48,490 nucleotides of DNA from Paenibacillus phytohabitans (GTDB taxonomy: Bacteria; Bacillota; Bacilli; Paenibacillales; Paenibacillaceae), in contig NZ_WHOB01000028.1 of assembly GCF_013141775.1 (NCBI RefSeq), positions 1 to 48,490 on the forward strand, given 5' to 3'. Below are positions 41,877 through 48,490 of this stretch, piece by piece; positions within the stretch are counted from its first letter, which is position 1, and the number at the start of each line of letters is the position of its first letter. Position numbers and translations under genes: made by a program. Below the pieces are notes generated by a model. The model saw nothing but the letters and a program-made list of their open reading frames with translations, made no database searches and was not told the DNA's origin.

Positions 41877-42857
41877 GTGCAATATACTAAGCTTGGCAAG
41901 TCCGGTATGAAGGTTAGCCGCCTCTGTCTGGGAACGATGAATTTCGGGCCAATTACCGACGAGAAGGAAGCCTTCCGCATCATGGATGCTGCGCTGGACG
42001 CCGGAGTCAACTTTTTTGATACCGCTAACGTATATGGTTGGGGTGAGAATTCCGGCCTGACCGAGACCATTATCGGGCGTTGGTTCAAGCAGGGCGGCGG
42101 ACGCCGTGAAAAGGTTGTGCTCGCCACTAAGGTTTATGGCGCAATGAGTGACAAGCTGGATGGTCCAAACGATGAGGCCGGCCTTTCTTCTTATATTATC
42201 CGCAGGCACCTGGAAGCCTCTCTGCAGCGTCTGCAGACCGATCATGTCGAACTCTACCAGATGCACCATATCGACCGCAACGTGTCGTGGGACGAGCTGT
42301 GGGGCGCCTTTGAGCTTGCTGTCAGCCAGGGCAAGATCGGTTATGTCGGCTCCAGTAACTTTGCCGGCTGGGATATTGCCGTAGCCCAGCAGGAAGCGAA
42401 GGCCCGCGGGTTCCTGGGTCTGGTATCGGAGCAGCATAAATACAGCCTCACCTGCCGTCTGCCGGAGCTGGAGGTTCTGCCTGCTGCCCAGCATCTCGGT
42501 CTTGGAATTATCCCGTGGAGCCCGCTTGACGGGGGACTCCTCGGCCGCAATGCCTTGAAGAAGATCGAAGGCAGCCGCAGCGGGGGCAATTCAGAACGTG
42601 TAGAGCAGCATAAGAGCCAGCTGGAAGCCTTTGCGGAGCTGAGTCTGGAGCTGGGCGAACCGCAGGATAATATCGCACTGGCCTGGCTGCTGGCTAATCC
42701 TGCGGTGACGGCTCCGATCATAGGACCGCGTACGCTGGAACAATTCGAAAGCGCGCTGCGCAGCCTGGAGATCACTCTGGACGAGTCCGTGCTGAAACGT
42801 CTGGACGAGATTTTCCCGGGACCCGGCGGTGCTGCTCCGAAGGCTTATGCCTGGTAA
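41877..42857 (+). CDS. Aldo/keto reductase
   Basis: A 326-residue NADPH-dependent AKR of TIM-barrel fold. The catalytic tetrad is visible: Asp48 and Tyr53 in FFDTANVYGWG, Lys85 in VVLATKVYG and His130 in LYQMHHID. The C-terminal cofactor site has ALAWLLANPAVTAPIIGPRT. It reduces aldehydes or ketones in the cytosol; substrate unknown. The start is GTG at 41877 with GAGGGAG about ten bases before it. It is a single gene with its own terminator. Confidence 0.92.
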   Translation: MQYTKLGKSGMKVSRLCLGTMNFGPITDEKEAFRIMDAALDAGVNFFDTANVYGWGENSGLTETIIGRWFKQGGGRREKVVLATKVYGAMSDKLDGPNDEAGLSSYIIRRHLEASLQRLQTDHVELYQMHHIDRNVSWDELWGAFELAVSQGKIGYVGSSNFAGWDIAVAQQEAKARGFLGLVSEQHKYSLTCRLPELEVLPAAQHLGLGIIPWSPLDGGLLGRNALKKIEGSRSGGNSERVEQHKSQLEAFAELSLELGEPQDNIALAWLLANPAVTAPIIGPRTLEQFESALRSLEITLDESVLKRLDEIFPGPGGAAPKAYAW

Positions 42858-42910
42858 GCAGGGTTTAAGAACCCGGATCTGACTCGTATTCTTGTTCTAT
42901 AGCAGGTCAT

Positions 42911-42954
42911 AAAAAGAGCTGTTCACCGGCAATTATTCCGGTAAACAGCTCTTT
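42911..42954. terminator. Bidirectional terminator between AKR and the DUF4097 gene
   Basis: AAAGAGCTGTT-ACCGG pairs with CCGGT-AACAGCTCTTT. T runs follow on both strands, and the two genes converge here. Confidence 0.78.
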
Positions 42955-42961
42955 GTGCGAT

Positions 42962-44050
42962 TTATTGTGCGGTGTCCACTGTCACAGAACCATTGCTGGT
43001 GGACAATGTAACTTCATGGGTTCCGCTGCCAAGCACAGCTGTTCCATTGTTATCATCGCCATCCCAGGTGACATTCCCTTTAAGCGAACCATTGCTCGTA
43101 TCCGCATGGATTGTCGCATCCGTAACAGCCGGCAGGCCTACTATAATCTTGCCATTGCTGGATTTCAGCTCCCAGTCGCCTGTCACCGCAGAATTGACCG
43201 TAATTTTGCCGTTGCTGCTCTTGGCAGATAAGGAGCCGTCGATATTGCCCAGTGTAATCGCCCCGTTCGAGCTGACCAGCTCCACTTTACCCTGTATATT
43301 CTGCACGGTTACTGTACCATTGCTGGTGTGAGCCTCCACGCCTCCGGTAATATCATGGATATCCATTGTCCCGTTGCTGGTGTCCACATCAATGCCTGCT
43401 GTCAGACCGGCAGCTTCGATGGATCCGTCGCTGGTCTCTACCTGGGCGGCTAAATTCTGCGGAATGCTAACATTCAGGTAAGGAGCTTTGACATTAATTC
43501 CGAACTGGATGTTCGCGAGCCAGCCGGAATCTCCTTCCAGCTCCATGACAAGCGTGTCGCCTTCGGTCGTCACTTTCCATTTACGCTCTAGTGCGCTTGC
43601 TGCTTCACTGTCCGTATTGCCCGGCAGCTCCAGCTTTCCTTCATATTCCAGGGTGTTTCCTTGTACGCCTTCAATCTTAACCTTGCCGTCAGGCAATTCA
43701 ATCCGTACATTCTTAATTTCCTGATTCACTTCTACCGTCCCGCTTACCGGGACAAGCGTTGTATTGCCCAAGATACTGCTCAGCGAACCGCCGGCCAGTA
43801 CCGTCTGTGCCCCGCTTGCCGCGACAAGCACGATAATCAGCACAATCGCCCAGCCGCTCACACGGCTCTTGACATCCGATTTAATGAAGAGCCTAAGCAG
43901 CATCTCCAGCCCGAACAGAATAAGCAGTGCCGGCCAGATATAGCCCAGCGCCTCGTAAGTGATTACATCGTACTGGGCAAGTACTACAATGACCCCAATC
44001 ACAATGCAGCCTATTGCGGCGGTAAAGCTGCCGATTTTCCATCTCCCCAT
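42962..44050 (-). CDS. Membrane-anchored DUF4097-type beta-repeat protein
   Basis: A 362-residue protein. The first 90 residues hold three hydrophobic helices, resembling the LiaF-type N-terminus. The rest is an all-beta repeat region built on SNG turns: TSNGTMDIHD, TSNGTVTVQN, SSNGAITLGN, SSNGKITVNS, SSNGKIIVG and TSNGSVTVD, at roughly 20-residue intervals. This is the DUF4097/adhesin-like beta-solenoid, probably outside the membrane. It follows the TM2-like gene by 19 bp and ends the operon of the ECF sigma factor. A role in cell-envelope stress sensing is inferred. Confidence 0.8.
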   Translation of the reverse strand: MGRWKIGSFTAAIGCIVIGVIVVLAQYDVITYEALGYIWPALLILFGLEMLLRLFIKSDVKSRVSGWAIVLIIVLVAASGAQTVLAGGSLSSILGNTTLVPVSGTVEVNQEIKNVRIELPDGKVKIEGVQGNTLEYEGKLELPGNTDSEAASALERKWKVTTEGDTLVMELEGDSGWLANIQFGINVKAPYLNVSIPQNLAAQVETSDGSIEAAGLTAGIDVDTSNGTMDIHDITGGVEAHTSNGTVTVQNIQGKVELVSSNGAITLGNIDGSLSAKSSNGKITVNSAVTGDWELKSSNGKIIVGLPAVTDATIHADTSNGSLKGNVTWDGDDNNGTAVLGSGTHEVTLSTSNGSVTVDTAQ

Positions 44051-44069
44051 AATTCATTTCCCCATTTCA

Positions 44070-44567
44070 CTATACTTTAGAATTGTTCTTCAGCATTCTC
44101 AGTCCATATCCGATCAAGGCAAGAGACAGCACGATCGCCCCGATGTTCATGTCATTGAGTATTCTCCAGAGGGTTGGAAATACCGTAATGAGCATTAGCA
44201 TAATACCCGCTATGACACAGCCTATGCCTACCCATACCGGATTAACATCATCATGCGGATACACCGGAGGTGCCGGCATTCCCATAGTCCAAGGTGCCCC
44301 GAAGCTGTCTGGATGGAACATCATCCGCTCATGCTCAGCCGCAGAGAGCTTCATCCAGGCCGCTTTTTGCAGCGCATCGAATAGTTGATAGAACCAGAGT
44401 GCTGCCAGCGCGAACGGAAATACGGTGGGCATCGACGGAATGAACATAATACACAGCGATGCTCCAAGCATATACTCAAGACCCAGTTTTTTAAAGCCTA
44501 AATACATATGGCCCAGTCCCGGAACCATCGCCAGGAGAAAAGTGAGCCAGCGTCTTTTCTTAATCAT
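44070..44567 (-). CDS. Multi-pass membrane protein (TM2-like N-terminus)
   Basis: A 165-residue membrane protein. The N-terminus KKRRWLTFLLAMVPGLGHMY followed by LGFKKLG resembles the TM2/PGLGxxY motif of small membrane proteins. Four to five helices are predicted, with a His/Pro-rich loop near the middle (MGMPAPPVYPHDD). It lies between the anti-sigma gene (194-bp gap with repeats) and the DUF4097 gene (19 bp). Function unknown; probably part of the same envelope operon. Confidence 0.75.
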   Translation of the reverse strand: MIKKRRWLTFLLAMVPGLGHMYLGFKKLGLEYMLGASLCIMFIPSMPTVFPFALAALWFYQLFDALQKAAWMKLSAAEHERMMFHPDSFGAPWTMGMPAPPVYPHDDVNPVWVGIGCVIAGIMLMLITVFPTLWRILNDMNIGAIVLSLALIGYGLRMLKNNSKV

Positions 44568-44583
44568 ATAATAACCTCCTAAA

Positions 44584-44737
44584 AGTTTTGCGGAACATCC
44601 GCTTCTTCGAACTCTCTTTACAGCAAAACTGCTTCGAAAGCATATGCTGAGTTTTGCGGAACATCCGCTTCTTCGAAATCTTCTTGCAGCAAAGCTGCTT
44701 CTATCGTACGCAGGTTTTAATTAGTATGAATTTGCCG
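44584..44737. repeat. 66-bp imperfect tandem repeat in the envelope operon
   Basis: AGTTTTGCGGAACATCCGCT plus CTTCGAA occurs at 44584 and again, identical, at 44650. After each, CAGCAAA-CTGCTTC recurs with small changes. Each unit contains GCGGA/TCCGC inverted arms. It lies between the anti-sigma and TM2-like genes and is non-coding. Confidence 0.85.
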
Positions 44738-44761
44738 GAATAGCCCCTGCTGATTGTTGGA

Positions 44762-45226
44762 TTATTTGCCTTGAGGGCCGAACCAGGCGCTGACTGAAGT
44801 GGACATTTGCCCATTAATTTCGGTAATGCCGTAGGCAAGGTGTTCAAACACACCGAACTGCAGCAGGAGAAAAGTCAGCCCCACGGCAACGCCATAATGC
44901 ATCCAGGAGGTTCCCGGGGCGGTGCGCCGTCTGGACATCGTTGCTTTAATCACCCGTTCCCTGCGGCCATTCTCCATACGGTCAATCTTAGCCATCACAT
45001 CCGCTGTAAGATCAGGGAAGTCCATAGGCTGTATTGCTTCCTGGCCAAGGCTGTCCAGCCCGGCTTCCATCTCATTCCACAGCGCCGCGAGACCGCGTGC
45101 CTCTTCCAGCCATTGCGCGCAGTCGGGACAGGACTCGGCATGCAGGCGGATTGTCTGCTGCGCCTCAGGCGGCAGCTGGCCATCGATATAATGCGGCATC
45201 CATTCTTTTACTGTTGCACAATTCAT
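44762..45226 (-). CDS. Zinc-binding anti-sigma factor (RsiW-like)
   Basis: A 154-residue type-II membrane protein. The cytosolic N-terminal ZAS domain has the hallmark HxxxCxxC (His29, Cys33, Cys36 in RLHAESCPDC) plus Cys3 and His12. One membrane helix follows near residues 108-128 (YGVAVGLTFLLLQFGVF) with a short outer tail. It should hold the neighbouring sigma factor until released by regulated proteolysis. The ATG at 45226 overlaps the sigma stop codon (ATGA), and GGGGAGGA lies six bases before it, so I prefer it to the ATG at 45232. Confidence 0.88.
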   Translation of the reverse strand: MNCATVKEWMPHYIDGQLPPEAQQTIRLHAESCPDCAQWLEEARGLAALWNEMEAGLDSLGQEAIQPMDFPDLTADVMAKIDRMENGRRERVIKATMSRRRTAPGTSWMHYGVAVGLTFLLLQFGVFEHLAYGITEINGQMSTSVSAWFGPQGK

Positions 45227-45765
45227 CGCCATTCCTCCCCGCTTTTGCGCATCATCTGTCTGGCCCGATACAGCTGCGATTCAACCGTTTTGACCGAAAT
45301 CCCTTTCTGATCGGCAATCTCCTGATACGAGTGTCGCTGAAAATAGTACAGCTGCACAACCGACCGGTACGGCTCTGTCAGACTGTTCAAATTCTCACCG
45401 AGCTCCTGGGAGGCTTCCTTGCGGAGTGCCGCCTGCTCAGGCGTTTGCGAAGTCACCCAATCATTCTCTGTGTAGTCCGCAGTGCTCCGGTGCCGCCATT
45501 CCCGGTCATTGGCCCGTTTCCAGTCCAGACAGGTCCGGTAAGCAATCCGGTACAGCCATGTGGAGAATGAAGACTGTCCTCTGAAGGAGGGAAGAGCCTT
45601 ATAGGCCTTGATGAAGACTTCCTGGGCCATATCCTTGGCCGACTCGGCTTCTCCTGTGATTTTGATGCACACACTGTATACCATGCCCTGATAACGTGTC
45701 ACCAGGTGCCCGAAGGCCTGATGCTCTCCGCTGAGCACAGCAGTAATCCACTCCGTCTCTTCCAA
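45223..45765 (-). CDS. ECF sigma factor (SigW-type)
   Basis: A 180-residue ECF-type RNA polymerase sigma factor. Region 2 shows AKDMAQEVFIKAYKALPSF and FSTWLYRIAYRTCLDWKR. Region 4 shows LTEPYRSVVQLYYFQRHSYQ and the helix-turn-helix IADQKGISVKTVESQLYRAR. The start codon is TTG at 45765, with GGAGGGGAG ten bases before it and no usable ATG. It is the first gene of an operon with its anti-sigma factor and two membrane proteins. No TGAAAC-N16-CGTA autoregulatory promoter was seen. Confidence 0.92.
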   Translation of the reverse strand: MEETEWITAVLSGEHQAFGHLVTRYQGMVYSVCIKITGEAESAKDMAQEVFIKAYKALPSFRGQSSFSTWLYRIAYRTCLDWKRANDREWRHRSTADYTENDWVTSQTPEQAALRKEASQELGENLNSLTEPYRSVVQLYYFQRHSYQEIADQKGISVKTVESQLYRARQMMRKSGEEWR

Positions 45766-46038
45766 GTAATTCTCCCCTCCTTCAGTTACATAACGTTAGA
45801 CGCCGGGCAGGCTGATCCCCCTGCAGAACATGCGAAATTATTAAAAAAATAAATTTTGTAGCCTATTTTACTTTACTATATCCTACATGGGGCTTATCCT
45901 CTACAGAAAGGGAATTCCTTTTTCTTGTCGAATTCATTTATCATCATGGCTAGGCAGCATACAAATAGAAACGGTTCCTCCTCCTTAAGAGGATGTTATC
46001 CGTTTCAGCGATAAAGATAAGGAAAGCGGTGGACAGAA

Positions 46039-47184
46039 ATGATTCGAGCTATGCTAGTGGATGATGAACGTCTTGCACTTATAAAACTTCAGCTCATGCT
46101 TGAAGAATTAACGTCAGTACAGATCCTTGCCGCCTTTACAGACCCTTATGAAGCGGTAAAAGCAGCACCGGAGCTGGACCCGGAAGTTATTTTCCTGGAT
46201 ATTGATATGCCCGAGATGAATGGAGTTCAAGCTGGTGAAATCCTGCAGAATCTTTGCCCCCGTGCCAAAATCATATTTGTGACTGCATACAATAACTACG
46301 CTGTAGATGCTTTTGAGCTAAACGCACTTGATTATGTATTGAAGCCGGTAAGCAGAAGCAGGCTGGTGAAGACTATTCAGCGGCTGGAGGAACGGATCGA
46401 GCTGGAGCCCGACAATAAAATTACAGATCATCAAATCATGGTCCGCAGCCTCCAGTCCCTGCGTTTCGAGCGCGGCGGACAGCCGCTAAGCAATATTCGC
46501 TGGCGTACCTCGAAAGCCCAGGAGCTGTTTGCTTATCTTTTTCATAACCGTAACCGGTTTGTCAGCAAGGACAGCCTGATCGATCTCCTGTGGCCTGATT
46601 TCAATCTCAAAAAAGCCTCAACCCACCTGTACACTACCATTTATCAGGTAAGGCAGTGTTTGAAGCAGGGAGAAATCGATCTCCCCATCAATAATGTCAG
46701 CGGCGGAGAAGGGTACACCCTGGAGACCGGGGGCGCTTTAATTGACAGCTACGAATGGGAGAAAGGCCTTCTTACTCTGGAGCCGGTCAGCGCTGGCAAT
46801 ATTCAAGAGCATCAGCGTCTGCTGGATTTCTACACTGGTGATTATTTGGCCGACTACGATTATTTGTGGGCTGAGAGTGAACGTCAGCGGCTCCGGACGA
46901 TCTGGCTGCATCATGCGCTGAGTCTGGCAGCGTTCTATATAGAGACCAGCAAACTCCCGGAGGCTGTTACGATATATCAGCGTATTGTCCATCTTCAGCC
47001 TTATTTCGAACAGGGATATTTCGGACTTATGAAAACGTATGATATCATCGGTGAACGCTCAGGGGTCGAGGAGCAATATAACACGATGACAGCTCTTTGG
47101 AACGGGGAACTGGGAATCGGCCTGCCGGCAAATATAACCCGCTGGTACGAGGAATGGAAACAGCATAATTTCAGAAGTCTGTGA
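46039..47184 (+). CDS. Response regulator with BTAD output domain
   Basis: A 381-residue regulator. The receiver domain (1-120) has Asp54 in VIFLDIDMPEMNG, Thr82 in FVTAYNNYAVDA and Lys102 in YVLKPVS. A winged-helix DNA-binding part (about 150-240) with KAQELFAYLFHNRNRFVSKD and LIDLLWPD follows. Then comes the bacterial transcriptional activation domain (BTAD, about 245-375) with TPR-like helices. This SARP-type build is common in Paenibacillus. No histidine kinase is adjacent. AAGGAAAGCGGTGG lies upstream of the ATG, and a GAAACGG/CCGTTTC inverted repeat lies at 45968-46006 in the leader. Confidence 0.9.
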   Translation: MIRAMLVDDERLALIKLQLMLEELTSVQILAAFTDPYEAVKAAPELDPEVIFLDIDMPEMNGVQAGEILQNLCPRAKIIFVTAYNNYAVDAFELNALDYVLKPVSRSRLVKTIQRLEERIELEPDNKITDHQIMVRSLQSLRFERGGQPLSNIRWRTSKAQELFAYLFHNRNRFVSKDSLIDLLWPDFNLKKASTHLYTTIYQVRQCLKQGEIDLPINNVSGGEGYTLETGGALIDSYEWEKGLLTLEPVSAGNIQEHQRLLDFYTGDYLADYDYLWAESERQRLRTIWLHHALSLAAFYIETSKLPEAVTIYQRIVHLQPYFEQGYFGLMKTYDIIGERSGVEEQYNTMTALWNGELGIGLPANITRWYEEWKQHNFRSL

Positions 47185-47217
47185 ATCAATCTTATTCTTC
47201 TGCTGAATATAAGAACA

Positions 47218-47257
47218 AGACAACCCGCCCGTAGCATTTGCTTCGGGCGGGTTGTCT
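47218..47257. terminator. Terminator between the response regulator and the surface protein
   Basis: AGACAACCCGCCCG pairs with CGGGCGGGTTGTCT around a 12-base loop. It has short T content on both sides and the genes converge on it. Confidence 0.72.
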
Positions 47258-47292
47258 GTATACCAATGTAACCTTGTTTATGCTGTCACTTA

Positions 47293-48490
47293 TTACTCCG
47301 GTTTATTGCGTGTCTTGAATCTCCGTGCCAGGATAATCCCCAGAACGATCAGTCCCCCACCCATCAGATACAATGGAAGCGGACTTTCTTCCCCTGTCTT
47401 AGGGAGATCTCCAGGCAGGCCATCTTCACCGGAGGTTGTATCAGTTACCGTACCTGTCGGCACCTCATCAACACCCACCTCAATAATGATATCCTGATCA
47501 TTGCCGTCTTCATCCGTTACAGTAATGGTGAACTTATCCTTGCCGGTATATCCCGGATCAGGAGTATAAGTCCATTTGCCGTCTGGTGTAATAACTACTG
47601 TACCATGTGACGGTTCCACACTAATGCTTGGAATGCCGCCCAGCGGAATTTCCCCATCGATTGGAATATCCTCAACAGTCGTTGCTGACGTAGCCTGTGG
47701 TGTCGGTGCGCTGCTTACTGCAGGTGCAGTAGGACTTAAGGTCGCTATTGGTGTAGGTCCCGGTGTAAACGTCACGCCAGGTACTCCTGTTGCGGAAGGA
47801 CCTGGTGTACTAGTTACACCTGGCGTTACCGTACTAACCGGAGTAGGTGTTGGAGTAACCACCGGGTTCGTTCCGGGAGCTCCTGTCGGTGCCGGTATGT
47901 CTTTATTCGTAATTGGAGCCAGCACCTTTTGTACCTTCGAATCAATGATGATGCTGCGCTCCGTTGAATCCAAATAATAGCCGGTTGGAGCCACGGTTTC
48001 CTGCAGTGTGTATACACCAAGCTTCAAATCCTTAAATTCAATCTCACCATTCACGTTGGTAATCCCTGTTGCCACTACGCTCTTGTTGGAATCATAAAGC
48101 TTAAACTCAGCCCCGGCAAGCTTTCTCGCTGCGTTACCTTCGGCGATCTTAACGAGCTTGATTGAACCCAAGGTCTCTTGGTTTGTGATTGGAGCCAGCA
48201 CCTGCTGTACCTTTGAATTAATCGTAATAGTGCGCTCCGTTGGATCTAGATCATATCCCGCTGGAGCCTTTGTTTCTTCCAGTGTGTACGTACCCAGCTT
48301 CAAATCATCGAATACAATTTCACCGTTAGCGTTGGTTGTCTTCGTTGCAACCACAATCTTGCTGGAATTCGTGAGCTTGAACTCTGCTCCGGCAAGCTTT
48401 TTCGTCGCGTCAGCAGCGTCTACCTTGATGAGCTTGAGCGAACCCAGGGTTTCCACATTCTTAATTGGAGCCAGCACTTGCTGTGCCTTC
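47293..48490 (-). CDS. LPXTG-anchored Cna_B-repeat surface protein (5' end outside the window)
   Basis: The frame is open to the right edge, so this is the C-terminal 399 residues of a larger wall protein. An apparent start at 48477 is an internal GTG (Val). Two Cna_B/prealbumin-like repeats of 92 residues are complete (with LAGAEFKL, GTYTLEETKAPAGY and VLAPITN), and a third begins upstream. A Pro/Thr-rich linker follows. Next is a VCBS/Big_9-like domain (HGTVVITPDGKWTYTPDPGY, TGKDKFTITVTDEDG), then the sortase signal LPKTG, a membrane helix and the basic tail RRFKTRNKPE. Such proteins stand off the wall as adhesins or pilus-like rods, with Lys-Asn isopeptide bonds expected in the Cna_B units. 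Confidence 0.9.
   Translation of the reverse strand, partial: KAQQVLAPIKNVETLGSLKLIKVDAADATKKLAGAEFKLTNSSKIVVATKTTNANGEIVFDDLKLGTYTLEETKAPAGYDLDPTERTITINSKVQQVLAPITNQETLGSIKLVKIAEGNAARKLAGAEFKLYDSNKSVVATGITNVNGEIEFKDLKLGVYTLQETVAPTGYYLDSTERSIIIDSKVQKVLAPITNKDIPAPTGAPGTNPVVTPTPTPVSTVTPGVTSTPGPSATGVPGVTFTPGPTPIATLSPTAPAVSSAPTPQATSATTVEDIPIDGEIPLGGIPSISVEPSHGTVVITPDGKWTYTPDPGYTGKDKFTITVTDEDGNDQDIIIEVGVDEVPTGTVTDTTSGEDGLPGDLPKTGEESPLPLYLMGGGLIVLGIILARRFKTRNKPE
47902..48453 (-). repeat. 276-bp coding repeats (Cna_B units)
   Basis: Two adjacent units of 276 bp, at 48178-48453 and 47902-48177, encode the 92-residue Cna_B repeats. They are similar but not identical at the DNA level. The preceding unit continues beyond the window. 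Confidence 0.85.

Noticed and set aside
41838..42494. 218-codon minus-strand frame opposite the aldo/keto reductase
   Set aside because: It is an antisense of a gene with a complete catalytic tetrad.
1..48490. CRISPR array, prophage or insertion sequence
   Set aside because: No regularly spaced repeat-spacer array, transposase, integrase or phage structural gene is visible.

Overview
The window looks like a chromosomal segment of a low-to-mid GC, spore-forming Bacillota bacterium, most likely Paenibacillus or a close relative. The reasons are the strong AGGAGG-type ribosome binding sites, frequent GTG/TTG starts, rho-independent terminators, GlnR/TnrA-, Fur- and PerR-type boxes, an IDEAL-like protein, a PAS sensor kinase of the sporulation-kinase type, a BTAD response regulator, and the kind of dispersed GGACTCAG/CTGAGTCC repeat I associate with Paenibacillus. 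The genus call is inference; no rRNA is present.

Positions 1-21,030 are dominated by purine (ureide) catabolism, nearly all on the minus strand. In transcription order they hold a GGT-family hydrolase (YwrD/HpxW-like) and an amidase. Next come a PucR-type regulator, a PucB-like nucleotidyltransferase and a four-gene BMP-type ABC importer. They are followed by OHCU decarboxylase, 5-hydroxyisourate hydrolase, allantoinase, allantoate amidohydrolase, a PucG-type ureidoglycine-glyoxylate aminotransferase and adenine deaminase. The route from 5-hydroxyisourate to ureidoglycine/oxalurate is complete. No urate oxidase or xanthine dehydrogenase is present. A 54-codon ORF with a strong ribosome binding site sits where B. 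subtilis PucL would carry its uricase half. The amidase and GGT-like enzyme could process the oxalurate/oxamate made after the PucG step. The PucR-like promoter carries a perfect GlnR/TnrA box over its predicted start site and a near-match upstream, which suggests nitrogen control. A pair of half-size CHR (chromate-type) transporters lies divergently beside the GGT-like gene.

Positions 21,050-29,600 hold ordinary accessory genes: a bacterial PH-domain protein, a self-contained 55-codon small gene with its own promoter and terminator, an ABC-F ATPase, an ASCH protein, a small membrane protein, a Nudix hydrolase, a TRM11-like methyltransferase, an HxlR/SDR divergent pair, an M20 dipeptidase and tRNA-Gly(UCC).

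Positions 29,600-41,900 hold a MASE-like GGDEF(degenerate)-EAL protein, a DRE-TIM aldolase-like protein, a Fur-controlled feoA-feoB-Cys-rich operon, a 43-codon small gene, leucyl aminopeptidase, a soluble PAS histidine kinase, a zinc-ribbon protein, a 2-Cys peroxiredoxin with a perfect PerR box upstream, and leuB.

Positions 41,900-48,490 hold an aldo/keto reductase, an ECF sigma/anti-sigma pair followed by two membrane proteins (one a DUF4097-type beta-repeat protein), a response regulator with a BTAD output domain, and the 3' part of an LPXTG-anchored Cna_B-repeat surface protein that runs off the right edge.
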